The position numbers and the translations under genes are program-made. The notes below the pieces were generated by a model, which saw nothing but the letters and a program-made list of their open reading frames with translations, did not search any database and was not told the origin of the DNA. A stretch of 47,067 nucleotides of DNA from IMG/VR virus record IMGVR_UViG_3300020056_000045, positions 1 to 47,067 of that record, one strand, 5' to 3'. Below are positions 9,312 to 19,344 of the stretch, in pieces. Position 1 is the first letter of the stretch. Every line of letters starts with the position of its first letter. The stretch comes from a virus.

Positions 9312-10994
9312 ATGGCTAAAAAAGAATGGATCGTAACTCTTCATAGAAAAGAAGATTTGCAAGATTTCTATACTGATATGGAAACGCCTGGCGGAAGTTT
9401 GTATATTCCAGATCGTTCCGTAAGTGTTAGGCATAGAAGAAACATAAGTAGAAATACTCACTATATGTTAGATTTTGATGAAGCACTCATGATATTAGAT
9501 GATCCTAGAGTTGCCAGTGTAGAGTTAGCAGAAATTCTAGATTTATTTACTAAACCGTCCGGTTGGACCTCGTCTGGAGAAGTTTTTTCAAAAGACTTTT
9601 TTACTGATGTAGGTGATATAAACTGGGGACTATTAAGACATCAATTAGCTGCCAACATTAGTGGTTGGGGTGATGATGCTACTTCAAACGTGTCACAAGA
9701 TTTCAGTGTTACTACCGGTGGTAAAAATGTTGACGTTGTTATTGTAGACGGGCACATTGATCCTGCCCATCCAGAATTTGCAGTTAATTCTGATGGTACC
9801 GGTGGAACAAGAGTTGTTCAATATAATTGGTTGCAACATACAAACGAAGTAAGTGGCGGGGCTAATGGAACTTATGTCTATACTCCATACGTAGATCCTA
9901 GCTATCCTGACACCGATGGTAATGGTATAGCAGATAGAACTGAAGATAATAATCATGGATGCCATGTTGCAGGAACGGTAGCAGGTAATACTCAAGGATG
10001 GGCTAGAGAAGCAAACATTTATAACATAAGCCCATATTCAACTAATCAAAATAGTATTTCTTCATCTTTAATGTGGGACTATATTAGAGCTTGGCATAAT
10101 AGTAAACCAATTAATTCAGCAACCGGGAGAAGAAATCCAACTGTCACAAATAATAGTTATGGAACAACGATCACACTTAACAATGGCGATTTTGGCCCAG
10201 TTACAAGAGTAATTTATAGAGGCGTAGATTATAATCCGGGAAGAAGTCTTACATTAGCAGAATTACAAGCGCGCGGATTTTATGCAACTGATACATCCCC
10301 AACCGTACCTTATTGGTCTAGTGCAAGGGCAGCAGATATTCAAGATGCTATAGATGATGGTATTATAATTGTAGCTTCAGCAGGAAACGACTCTTTTAAA
10401 ACCGTTAGATCTACTAACCAAGATTATAACAACTTTTTTTATGCAACTTATCTCGGATTTGGTGCAACTTGGTATCTTAACAGGGGAAATCAGTCAGGAT
10501 CAGCCGTAGAAAACGTGATTAACGTTGGGGCAACGGATAACGGACAAGCAGAGTTTAAAGCAACTTTTTCTAATTGCGGAGATCTTGTTGACATATTTGC
10601 AGCAGGAGTCGCAATACAATCTAGTCTTCATACAAGTACTGGTGCCACTGCAGATCCTAGAAATGGGAGTTATTACTTAGGAAAATATCAAGGAACTAGT
10701 ATGTCTGGCCCACAAGTTTGCGGCGTATTAGCTTGTCTATTAGAACACTATCCAGGTACTACTCAAGCAGAAGCTCAAGCTTGGTTAACACAATATGCAA
10801 ACGTTAATGAAATGGGAGACAGCGGAACTGATGATCCTATGGACAGGACAAGTTTGCAAGGCGCGCCAAATTTATTTTTGCGCTGGTTTAACCAAAGATC
10901 AGACACTGGAACAGCATACCCAAGAACAGCTTTTAAAAATAGACCAACATCAGGACATGTTTATCCTCGTACTGCCATTCGTAGACGTGGATAA
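9312..10994 (+). CDS. Subtilisin-family serine protease (peptidase S8) in the baseplate operon
   Basis: This 560-residue protein shows all the main subtilase landmarks in order. The Asp site is VVIVD146GHID followed by HPEF. The His site is NNH215GCHVAGTVAG, the oxyanion Asn is ASAGN359DS, and the Ser site is GTS463MSGPQV. Residues 1-75 (WIVTLHRKED up to DDPRVASVEL) resemble an I9-type inhibitory propeptide, suggesting a zymogen that matures by self-cleavage. No signal peptide or membrane segment is seen, so it is not obviously secreted. The last 30 residues contain a doubled YPRTA motif and end basic (RRRG). It begins one base after the preceding stop and is followed by a late promoter and gp8. 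Possible roles are maturation of virion proteins or cleavage of host surface proteins. Activity is inferred from motifs only; GCH replaces the usual GTH at the His site. Confidence 0.88.
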   Translation: MAKKEWIVTLHRKEDLQDFYTDMETPGGSLYIPDRSVSVRHRRNISRNTHYMLDFDEALMILDDPRVASVELAEILDLFTKPSGWTSSGEVFSKDFFTDVGDINWGLLRHQLAANISGWGDDATSNVSQDFSVTTGGKNVDVVIVDGHIDPAHPEFAVNSDGTGGTRVVQYNWLQHTNEVSGGANGTYVYTPYVDPSYPDTDGNGIADRTEDNNHGCHVAGTVAGNTQGWAREANIYNISPYSTNQNSISSSLMWDYIRAWHNSKPINSATGRRNPTVTNNSYGTTITLNNGDFGPVTRVIYRGVDYNPGRSLTLAELQARGFYATDTSPTVPYWSSARAADIQDAIDDGIIIVASAGNDSFKTVRSTNQDYNNFFYATYLGFGATWYLNRGNQSGSAVENVINVGATDNGQAEFKATFSNCGDLVDIFAAGVAIQSSLHTSTGATADPRNGSYYLGKYQGTSMSGPQVCGVLACLLEHYPGTTQAEAQAWLTQYANVNEMGDSGTDDPMDRTSLQGAPNLFLRWFNQRSDTGTAYPRTAFKNRPTSGHVYPRTAIRRRG

Positions 10995-10999
10995 TTAAA

Positions 11000-11007
11000 T
11001 ATAAATA
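11000..11007 (+). promoter_or_regulatory. T4-type late promoter (TATAAATA) before gp8
   Basis: This is an exact TATAAATA in the 41-base gap between the protease gene and gp8. The expected start point is about 11013, with a leader of about 23 bases including AGGA at 11021-11024. An out-of-frame ATG at 11028 opens only a seven-codon frame and is unlikely to be used. Confidence 0.75.
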
Positions 11008-11035
11008 TTAGAAAAACATCAGGAAAAATGGTAGT

Positions 11036-12751
11036 ATGGCAGAGATTTTGACATCGAAATATAAGCAGGATCTTCTTAGGAATTTCTTTCTTGAAACGCA
11101 GGAAAATGCTAATACAGCATTAACCAACGAATTTTATATGATGGTAGGAAACAATTTAGATTCTTTCGGAAATAAAATCACTTCTGTTAACGCGCAGGGT
11201 AGCGAAAGCAAATTTATGAATACCATTTTGTTTGGTAAAAAAGTTGCTCCAACTGACGTTAAAATTATGTTTAAATATAATCCTTGGCAAGAAGGAACGG
11301 TATTTGATGAATATGACGATCAAGTAAATCTATCAGACAAAAAATTTATTTGTGTTGTTGGCCCAAACTTAAATAAAACTGGCGACTATCGCGTATTTAA
11401 ATGTTTAAATAACAATGGCGGCGCGGCTGTTCAAACACACCCAGAATATGATATAACAAACGAAGATCAAATTTATTCTGTTCTTACTGACGGCTATGTT
11501 TGGAAATATATGTTTAGAATTACTGCGGCTCAATTTGAAGCCTATAATGCAGTAGGCTATATCCCTATTATGGGAGATTTTATATTAGATCCATTTGATA
11601 CTGCAAATAGTGCTGCTTTGCCAACCACTACTGGATCTCCAATTAATAAAATTGAATTATCTAATGGTCTTGAAAATTTTGGATATCCAGCAATTTATGA
11701 AGGATCTGTTTATGGTATTAATAAGGCTGATAACATTGTTACTGTCGAAACACCCGCTGATTATAGATTAAGCCAAATTCAAAATTATTATGCCGGTATG
11801 ACAATGTCAATTGTTTTATCAGGACCTCAGACAGTTTTATGGGAAATTTCTAAATATGTTTATGATACAGGGTCAGGCCGCGGATTATTTACTTTAAAAG
11901 GTCAGCCTGTTATAAACAGTCCAGGCGCAAGAGATACGGCTAACGTTGAATTAACACAAGAAGTTAGCATTACACCAACCGTTATAATCGAAGGTGACGG
12001 AACAGGCTGTGAAGCTGTTTCCATAGTTGAAGATGAAGTTATTACTGGAATTAAAATAAACAGTTCTGGCGATGGATATCATAATGCTACAGCTACTATT
12101 AAAGATCCATTATACGACTTTGATCCAGATGATCCACTAACTGTAGATGTTAGAGCAACTTTAAGACCAATACTTTCACCAAAAGGTGGACATGGCACAG
12201 ACCTTATTGCTGAATTAGAAGCAAAAAGAATTTTAATGTATGCATATATCAATGAAACAAACAACTCATTGATTGGAGCAACAAACACGTTTAATACAGT
12301 TGGGCTTATTAAAAACCCAACGTGGGCTAATACGTCACCAAATTATACATCCCCAGAAACATTCGATAATAGAATTGCAGTCACTACAGATTCATCATAC
12401 GATATCTTATCTGTCGATACTCTAGTCACTCAAGTAGACGCAAATAATGACGTTATTTTTTCTGGAAAAATTCACGAAGTTGATGAGACGTCAAATACAT
12501 TTTATATTTCAGAATATATTGGCCCGTATGTTAATAACCCAGATAGTACTAGCCAAACATCTTTAAATTTAAGTTATCCTTTATTAACTTTAGATGGTAC
12601 TGCAATTCAGATAAATACACCTATAGAAGATAATGTTGTAGAATCTCCATATGTGCAGCGCTCTGGCGTATTATACTTTATGGAAGATATCACACCTCTA
12701 ACAAGAACAGACCAATCACGTGAAGAATACAAACTGGTATTGGAATTTTAA
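11036..12751 (+). CDS. 8: Baseplate wedge subunit gp8
   Basis: This is a 571-residue protein; T4 gp8 has 334 residues and marine T4-like homologues are commonly longer. The N-terminal part is characteristic of gp8: KYKQDLLRNFF, then NEFYMMVGN, a FGKKVAPTDVKIMFKYNPW segment, FICVVGPNLNKTGDYRVFKC and DGYVWKYMFRIT. In T4, gp8 is a dimeric wedge protein bound to gp7, gp6 and gp10. An NSSGDGYHNA turn near residue 345 is similar to the G-x-G-Y turns in the probable gp7. The gene lies downstream of its own late promoter and eleven bases upstream of the next large baseplate gene. Confidence 0.9.
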   Translation: MAEILTSKYKQDLLRNFFLETQENANTALTNEFYMMVGNNLDSFGNKITSVNAQGSESKFMNTILFGKKVAPTDVKIMFKYNPWQEGTVFDEYDDQVNLSDKKFICVVGPNLNKTGDYRVFKCLNNNGGAAVQTHPEYDITNEDQIYSVLTDGYVWKYMFRITAAQFEAYNAVGYIPIMGDFILDPFDTANSAALPTTTGSPINKIELSNGLENFGYPAIYEGSVYGINKADNIVTVETPADYRLSQIQNYYAGMTMSIVLSGPQTVLWEISKYVYDTGSGRGLFTLKGQPVINSPGARDTANVELTQEVSITPTVIIEGDGTGCEAVSIVEDEVITGIKINSSGDGYHNATATIKDPLYDFDPDDPLTVDVRATLRPILSPKGGHGTDLIAELEAKRILMYAYINETNNSLIGATNTFNTVGLIKNPTWANTSPNYTSPETFDNRIAVTTDSSYDILSVDTLVTQVDANNDVIFSGKIHEVDETSNTFYISEYIGPYVNNPDSTSQTSLNLSYPLLTLDGTAIQINTPIEDNVVESPYVQRSGVLYFMEDITPLTRTDQSREEYKLVLEF

Positions 12752-12762
12752 GGAAACCGTAA

Positions 12763-15700
12763 ATGCCTATTAATACAGACTTAAATATTGCACCATATTT
12801 TGATGATTTTGATGCTGAGGATCAGTTTTATCGTATCTTATTTAAACCAGGATACGCTCTTCAAGCACGTGAACTTACTCAATTGCAAACAATGTTGCAA
12901 AACCAAATTGAAACATTTGGAGATAATATTTTTAAAGAAGGTTCAATCATTAAAGGTTGTAACTTTGCACAAATTAACGGTTTGCAATATGTTAAATTAG
13001 CAGACAAAGGTGGATTTGATCCAAGAGAATATATTAGTAGACAAGCGTTAGACACAGTAGGCGGTGTTGATAATGTTGAAGTTGAATTAGTATATGAGAT
13101 TGAAGGTAGTGATAGTGGTCTTAAAGCACGTATTGTAGAAGCATCACGTGGTTTCTCTACTCGCCCACCTGATTTAAACACATTTTATATTCAATATATC
13201 AATAACACCGAAGTTAATACACAGTTTCGCTCTGGTGAGTTGCTGACTATCACAGAACGTAGATTTTCTGGCGAAGATGAATATAGCACAACTCTTAACT
13301 TAAATACAATTAACGTTACAACACAATCGCCGAGAGTTGGTTATTCATATGGTATCCAATCGACACCGGGTATTATTTTCCAAAAAGGCCAATTCATTTA
13401 TGCAGAAGCTCAATCTTTAATTGTTGAAAAATACTCAGACTCTCCAGACGATAAAGCAGTCGGATATAAAATTACAGAAACTCTAGTTACTGCTTTACAA
13501 GACAGATCACTTTATGATAATGCTGCAGGAACAACTAATGCTAACGCTCCTGGTGCAGATAGACTTAAATTAGCACCTGTTTTAACAGTATTAGATATTT
13601 CTGATGCAGAAATAGACCTTGACTTCTTTACATTAATTAAATATAATGAAGGAAAGGAAGTTACATTAAGAGACGTTTCACAATATAACGTATTAGGCGA
13701 TGAAATGGCTCGTCGTACTTATGAGGAATCAGGTGATTATATAATTGAAAAATTTAATGTAAGAACAGAAAGAAAAGCAAGTGCAAACAACGCATTAAAA
13801 GCAATCGTTGGACCAGGCTTGGCTTATATTCACGGATACCGCATTGAAAATGGTGGAGAGATTGATTTTACTATTGAGGATATTGAAGCAACAGAAACTT
13901 ATAATAACCAATCTGTTTCTATGCAATATGGACATTATATTGATGTTACAAGTTCGTTCACTGGCCATCCTACGCTAAATTTAGAAGAAGTCAATCTATT
14001 AGACTCTGGACTTGTTACGCGCGGCACTGCAATTGTAAGAAATATTACACCTAGCAAAATATATTTGACTGCTGTTAAAATGAATGGCGGTCAAGCATTC
14101 AACGATGTAAATTATATCAGCGCAAATGGTGATATTACAATCCCATCAGATTCTGTAATCAGGGATCAGGCAAAAGCTCCTGTTATTTTCCCAACTGGTG
14201 TATTTAGCACAAAAGATACAACAGACATTTCTGTTCCAGTCAGATCTAAGTTTTCTGGTTCATTTGGCGGTACAACAATTTCAATTACTCAAGGTGGATC
14301 ATCTGGTCGTGATTTTGCATGCGACAATGATGATATTGTTGTTATTGATAGTGCAGGTACTCAGCTAACAGTTACCGGATATAGCACATCTTTAAATAAT
14401 AGCGTATTAAATATTACTCTTGGTTCTTCCGGAACAGGATATGCAAACGTATTCTATAACGAAAGAATTCAATCTATCACACCATTTATTAAAACACCAG
14501 TAGAACCTTATATTAAAGTTGCATATGCAAGCGGAACAACAAGATATTCTTTAGGTTTCCCAGATGTTATTAGTATTCAAAGTATTGTTGACTCATCTGG
14601 AACTGATTTTACAAAAAGCTTCCGTTTAAAGCAGAACCAAAAAGATCATTATTATGATATTTCTTATATGGAATATATTCCTAATAGACCAGAGCCAACA
14701 GGTACTCTGACTATTAAGTTAAAAGTTCATCAAATTGGTTCGTCTCAATCTGGCGGTTATTTCTTTACAATCAGTAGTTACAAAATTGACGATGACTCAA
14801 CTACACTTCCTTCAGGATTTATTCGTTCAAACGATATATCTGTTTATCAATCGTCTAGCGGAAAGAAATATAATTTAAGAGAAAGCGTTGATTTTAGACC
14901 GTATGTTGACAAAGACGCTGCAGCCGATTATACAGCGTTAACAGCAGGTGCGGCTCCAACAATCTCAACCGCGGTTGATGCTTATACAATTTCATTTACA
15001 GATCATGCTTCTTATGGTAGGTCAAATGCTGCGGGATATTTAATTCCAGCATTAAATGAATCTATGGTCATGGACATTGAGTCCTATTTGGCTCGTGTTG
15101 ACTTAATTACAGTTGACTCTTATGGTCGCTTTAGTCTTATCAAAGGTCAAGAAGATCAATCACCAAGACCACCTACAATTGGCGACGATCAATTCATTAT
15201 TTCGCAACTGACAATTCCTGGGTATCCAGCTCTTTCACAAAAAGAAGCTGCTCAGCAAAAGAAAAATCAGTATGCTGTTAGAGCAACAACGTCTGGTGTT
15301 AGAAGATATACTATGGCAGACATTGCAGATATTGATAGAAGATCAAAAAGCTTAGAATACTATATATCACTAAATGCGCTAGAACAGTCAGTAGAAAATA
15401 TGATTATTCGCGATGGTGTCGTTAATAGATTTAAAAACGGTTATATCGCCGATCCTTTAAATGATTTAACTTTAGCTAATATGGAAAGCCCAGAGTTTAG
15501 TGCGTCAATTCTTCCTGATAGAAGAGTTATGGCCCCAGCTCTTAAAACTTATCCATTAGATATGAAATATAAAACATCATCTAATGCTACTATATTCCCA
15601 GCAACTGCAACCGCTGAAACAGCAACACTTTCTAGAAATGCTCACGTAGCAGTTATTAAACAGCCGTTTGCCACAGGAACAAGATCTTGTACAACAAACT

Positions 15701-18276
15701 TCTACAGCTATAGAGGCCAAGGACAATTATTCCCAGATCATGATTTTGTGCACGATACTGTTACCGACCCGGTACCAGTATTAGCAAACATACCTAATCA
15801 GATGGATGCATTTGTTGATGATATTCAAGAATTCTTACCACAAACGCAAACATCAACACAAAATATTGGATCAGTTCAAGTAGGAAGTTCTGATGATTTC
15901 TTCCCTGGATTTATTGAGCAGACAACAGTTACAGAAACAACTGTTGGATGGAGAACAGAGCAACAAAACGTAGGTGACTTTGTTTCTAACATTCAATTTA
16001 ATCCTTACATTCGTGGCCGTAAAGTAAGAATTTATATGACTGGTCTAAGACCAAATACTCGTCATTATTTCTATTTTGATGGTGAAGATGTTAATGCATA
16101 TGTAACACCAGGTGATCCCGATGCATCAATCCCTCGTGACATTTATACATATGGACAAAGAGGAGACGCAGTTACTACAGACGATAATGGTATTTTAAGA
16201 GCACTGTTTGACATTCCAGCTGGAACTTTCTTTGTAGGAGATAGAATATTACACGTAGCGGACGTTGACGCTTATGATGATATTCAAACTGCAGCTGTTT
16301 CTCAAGGATTTATTACTTACCACGCTTATAACATTGACATTTCGTCAAGATCATTGACAATGTCTACAAGAATTCCAGAGCTTCAAGTTAATACATCCAC
16401 TACAACACGTAACGTTCAAGGTCGTGCTAGACCACAACAGCCTGAACCAGCTGATAGTAGTAACGATAGTAACAATGGAAATAATGGTGTAGTTGGCGGC
16501 GGTGGCGGAGGCGGCGGTGGTGTTATTGCAGCCATTGCTCTTGCATTCGTTTTCTTTGATCCATTAGCACAAACATTCTACGTTAAAGAAGGTATGGGTA
16601 AAGGATCTGGCACAATTTATGCATCTAAAATTGATGTATTCTTTAAACGCAAAAGTCTTGTTAATGGTATTACACTTCAAATTAGAGAAGTTTTAAATGG
16701 CTATCCAACAAATAAAGTTATTCCATTCTCTAAAGTTCATAAGCTTCCTGGTGCTGTTAGTGTTTCTGACGACGCAAGTGTAGCAACAACGTTTGAATTT
16801 AAGAACCCGATTAAATTAAAAACAGATAGAGAATACGCAATTGTTTTGGTACCTGATGCAAACGATCCAGATTATTTAGCGTTTACATCTAAGATCGGTG
16901 GAACAGATTTAACACCAGGTGATACTCAAGGTAAAGCTGTTATCCAAGACTGGGGTGACGGTGTTCTATTTACATCCACAAATAATAAGGCTTGGAAATC
17001 TTATCAAGATGAAGATCTTAAGTTTACGTTATATCGTCACGAGTTTAATCAAAACTCTGGTTCTGTAACTCTTACAAACCAAGATCACGAATTCTTTACA
17101 CTAACAGGTTATGATGATAACGTATTTGAGCAGGGTGAACTTGTTTATCAAGAAAAAGCGTTGCAAGGTAATACAAGCGCAACTGTTAGTATTTTAAACG
17201 GAAGTAACAGTTTAACGGGAACAGACCTAGACGAAACATTTGCTGTTGGTGACTGGATTAAAGTTACAACTTCAGGCGCAGGCAGAAAAGAGCTATTTGA
17301 AGTTATAGAAATAGTTTCAGATTCTGAAATTACTTTGGATCATAAAATTGATTTTGAAGTTGCAAGCGGTTCTGCTGTTCCTATCGTTTCTGGAGAATGT
17401 GTTCAGCACAATCCAAATAAACCAGAGACTCTTATTCTAAAGAATAGTTCCGCAACAGCTACAAGAGGCTTTAGCGCAAATACTATTATTGGATATTCAA
17501 GCGGTACTTCTTGTCAGATTTCATCAGTCGATAACGTTAATTTAGGATTTGTTCAACCATTAATTCAAAAAGTTAATGATATTACAACCACAACTAAGCT
17601 GGAAGGCAGATTTACTAATCCATCTGATGTATTGACACCTTATGCAGTTCCTATGAAGTTTGCTGACTCTAACTACTTCACTCAAAATGGCGTATTAATA
17701 TACAGTAAAACAAATGACCCGACAGGTAATAAACCATTTGAAGTAAAAGTTACTCTTGACAATAGAGCAAACTCAACATCTTCTCCGATGGTGGACATTG
17801 AGACTGCTTCACTTATTGCATACGAATATCAAGTTACAAATGATGCTAATACGGCGCCAGAATTTATTACTAAAACCGTTGAATTAGCAGACGACATAGA
17901 TGCAGAAGATATGAGAGTCTTTATTCAAGCATATCGCCCAGCAAGTACTGATATTAAAGTTTACATTAAAGCACAAAATCCAACTGATAGAACTTCATTT
18001 GATACTGTGCCTTGGATTGAAATGGAATTAGTAGACGGTATTGGACAATATTCATCTGACTCAAACCTAGAAGACTTTAGAGAATATGCATTTGAAGTTC
18101 CAGAAGTCAGCCCAGGCGAAAACGGTATTAATGCAGGCGGCGTATTAGAATATACTAATGCTGAAGGAAGTACATATACAGAATACAGAAAGTTTGCTCT
18201 TAAATTTGAAATGCTATCACCTTATAAGCATAAAGTTCCAACTATTAAAAACTATAGAGGGATTGCTATCTCATGA
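12763..18276 (+). CDS. Large baseplate-periphery protein, DUF4815 type (gp10 position)
   Basis: This 1837-residue protein has an AAGGA ribosome site before ATG 12763. The N-terminus (NTDLNIAPYFDDFDAEDQFY, then FKPGYALQARELTQLQTMLQ and NIFKEGS) is the signature of DUF4815 proteins, very common in marine T4-like phages. It sits where T4 encodes gp9/gp10. Residues 1245-1253 are nine glycines in a row, immediately followed by twelve hydrophobic residues (VIAAIALAFVFF) and then DPLAQTFYV, which begins a new domain in this family. The C-terminal third (from about 1265) is beta-rich and ends in a ...FALKFEM...YRGIAIS tail. Probably it forms the outer baseplate and a fibre attachment point. No enzymatic motif is seen. 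It overlaps the next ATG by four bases (ATGA). Confidence 0.8.
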   Translation: MPINTDLNIAPYFDDFDAEDQFYRILFKPGYALQARELTQLQTMLQNQIETFGDNIFKEGSIIKGCNFAQINGLQYVKLADKGGFDPREYISRQALDTVGGVDNVEVELVYEIEGSDSGLKARIVEASRGFSTRPPDLNTFYIQYINNTEVNTQFRSGELLTITERRFSGEDEYSTTLNLNTINVTTQSPRVGYSYGIQSTPGIIFQKGQFIYAEAQSLIVEKYSDSPDDKAVGYKITETLVTALQDRSLYDNAAGTTNANAPGADRLKLAPVLTVLDISDAEIDLDFFTLIKYNEGKEVTLRDVSQYNVLGDEMARRTYEESGDYIIEKFNVRTERKASANNALKAIVGPGLAYIHGYRIENGGEIDFTIEDIEATETYNNQSVSMQYGHYIDVTSSFTGHPTLNLEEVNLLDSGLVTRGTAIVRNITPSKIYLTAVKMNGGQAFNDVNYISANGDITIPSDSVIRDQAKAPVIFPTGVFSTKDTTDISVPVRSKFSGSFGGTTISITQGGSSGRDFACDNDDIVVIDSAGTQLTVTGYSTSLNNSVLNITLGSSGTGYANVFYNERIQSITPFIKTPVEPYIKVAYASGTTRYSLGFPDVISIQSIVDSSGTDFTKSFRLKQNQKDHYYDISYMEYIPNRPEPTGTLTIKLKVHQIGSSQSGGYFFTISSYKIDDDSTTLPSGFIRSNDISVYQSSSGKKYNLRESVDFRPYVDKDAAADYTALTAGAAPTISTAVDAYTISFTDHASYGRSNAAGYLIPALNESMVMDIESYLARVDLITVDSYGRFSLIKGQEDQSPRPPTIGDDQFIISQLTIPGYPALSQKEAAQQKKNQYAVRATTSGVRRYTMADIADIDRRSKSLEYYISLNALEQSVENMIIRDGVVNRFKNGYIADPLNDLTLANMESPEFSASILPDRRVMAPALKTYPLDMKYKTSSNATIFPATATAETATLSRNAHVAVIKQPFATGTRSCTTNFYSYRGQGQLFPDHDFVHDTVTDPVPVLANIPNQMDAFVDDIQEFLPQTQTSTQNIGSVQVGSSDDFFPGFIEQTTVTETTVGWRTEQQNVGDFVSNIQFNPYIRGRKVRIYMTGLRPNTRHYFYFDGEDVNAYVTPGDPDASIPRDIYTYGQRGDAVTTDDNGILRALFDIPAGTFFVGDRILHVADVDAYDDIQTAAVSQGFITYHAYNIDISSRSLTMSTRIPELQVNTSTTTRNVQGRARPQQPEPADSSNDSNNGNNGVVGGGGGGGGGVIAAIALAFVFFDPLAQTFYVKEGMGKGSGTIYASKIDVFFKRKSLVNGITLQIREVLNGYPTNKVIPFSKVHKLPGAVSVSDDASVATTFEFKNPIKLKTDREYAIVLVPDANDPDYLAFTSKIGGTDLTPGDTQGKAVIQDWGDGVLFTSTNNKAWKSYQDEDLKFTLYRHEFNQNSGSVTLTNQDHEFFTLTGYDDNVFEQGELVYQEKALQGNTSATVSILNGSNSLTGTDLDETFAVGDWIKVTTSGAGRKELFEVIEIVSDSEITLDHKIDFEVASGSAVPIVSGECVQHNPNKPETLILKNSSATATRGFSANTIIGYSSGTSCQISSVDNVNLGFVQPLIQKVNDITTTTKLEGRFTNPSDVLTPYAVPMKFADSNYFTQNGVLIYSKTNDPTGNKPFEVKVTLDNRANSTSSPMVDIETASLIAYEYQVTNDANTAPEFITKTVELADDIDAEDMRVFIQAYRPASTDIKVYIKAQNPTDRTSFDTVPWIEMELVDGIGQYSSDSNLEDFREYAFEVPEVSPGENGINAGGVLEYTNAEGSTYTEYRKFALKFEMLSPYKHKVPTIKNYRGIAIS

Positions 18277-18464
18277 TAGTTACTAATAGAAAAAGAGATC
18301 CAAAAACCGGCGCTGTACTTAACACAGATGTAGAAGCTCTAAATAAATATAAACAAGAAAGAGCTTTGTATAAAAAAGTTAATAAGCTCGGAGAGGACGT
18401 CAATGAAATTAAAATGTTGCTTAGCGATGTTTGTGAAAGATTAGAAAAGTTAGAGAACAGATAA
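18273..18464 (+). CDS. Small coiled-coil protein, possible structural cofactor
   Basis: This 63-residue protein overlaps the preceding gene by four bases (ATGA at 18273-18276), so it is probably coupled to it. It starts with a basic NRKRDPKTGAVLNTDVEALN segment. From about residue 25 on it is a charged heptad-like helix (YKKVNKLGEDVNEIKMLLSDVCERLEKLENR), suitable for a two- or three-stranded coiled coil. It has one cysteine, no signal peptide and no known enzymatic motif. Its fixed place between the giant DUF4815 protein and the fibre genes suggests a small virion part or assembly factor. I do not recognise a named family with confidence. Confidence 0.65.
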   Translation: MIVTNRKRDPKTGAVLNTDVEALNKYKQERALYKKVNKLGEDVNEIKMLLSDVCERLEKLENR

Positions 18465-18465
18465 A

Positions 18466-19344
18466 ATGGCAAAACCTAGTTTAACAAATATTACAACTAC
18501 ACAAACGTTTCAAAACTGGTTTGATAAAACCAACGAAATGGTTGACATTTTTCGTGACGAAGCTATTACTGCATCGGCTATTGGGGACACCACAACGGGG
18601 AATGCAACATTAGTTGGGAACTTTACAGCAACAAACATCATTGGTGATACAGCAGTTAAATCTGACAGAATATCAGCGCAAACCGGTGGTGGTGTAATAG
18701 ATTTTACAGATCCAATTGAAATAACAGGTTCGTCAGATCAAGTTGTAGCCACATTTACTTATGTTGCAGACGGGCCGCGCGTCCAATTTACTGATGACTT
18801 AATTACATGGGATGTTGGATTTAAAGATACTTCTGCTGCATTTATAATTAATACTGGAGTTGGCAGTAACAAATTTGAACTTTCCACCGCTGGAACTTTA
18901 ACTGTACCAAATATCGACGTTCTTGAAGGTGTAGATATCACAACAGATTTGGATGTTGGCGGGGATATGAGAGTTACTGGGTCGTTAACTATTAATAACC
19001 TTGTAGCAAATAATGTTTATGCTATTAACGAGTTGGTTACTGGGTACTCTGGTTCAGACATACGTTTAAAAGAAAATTTAGAAATTATCCCTAACGCGCT
19101 TGAAAAACTTTCGCAAGTTAATGGTTATACATTTAACTATATTGGAAAAGAAGAAAGGGTTACTGGTGTTGTAGCTCAGGAAATAGAACAAGTATTACCT
19201 GGCATAGTTTTTGATGCAGAACACCCAGATTATGATGGTCCACACAAAGCCGTTAGATACGGACACATAGTAGCCCTTCTTATTGAAGCAGTTAAAGAAC
19301 TGCAAGGTGAGGTTGAAAGGCTAAAAGATGGCTCTTCAAAGTAG
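18466..19344 (+). CDS. Short tail fibre with S74 intramolecular chaperone
   Basis: This 292-residue protein starts one base after the preceding stop. The N-terminus has SLTNITTTQTFQNWFDKTNE, a short-fibre tag resembling other marine phage fibre starts. The middle part is beta-rich (repeated V-x-G-x-L-T strands such as DLDVGGDMRVTGSLTINNL). The C-terminal 95 residues are a Peptidase S74 / endosialidase-type chaperone: GS197-D198IRLKEN, VTGVVAQEIEQVLPGIV, then HIVALLIEAVKELQ and a coiled-coil end. By analogy with known S74 proteins, self-cleavage would fall between S197 and D198 after trimer folding. The last 17 bases overlap the start of the next gene. It may be a receptor-binding fibre or a short accessory fibre of the baseplate. 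Confidence 0.8.
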   Translation: MAKPSLTNITTTQTFQNWFDKTNEMVDIFRDEAITASAIGDTTTGNATLVGNFTATNIIGDTAVKSDRISAQTGGGVIDFTDPIEITGSSDQVVATFTYVADGPRVQFTDDLITWDVGFKDTSAAFIINTGVGSNKFELSTAGTLTVPNIDVLEGVDITTDLDVGGDMRVTGSLTINNLVANNVYAINELVTGYSGSDIRLKENLEIIPNALEKLSQVNGYTFNYIGKEERVTGVVAQEIEQVLPGIVFDAEHPDYDGPHKAVRYGHIVALLIEAVKELQGEVERLKDGSSK

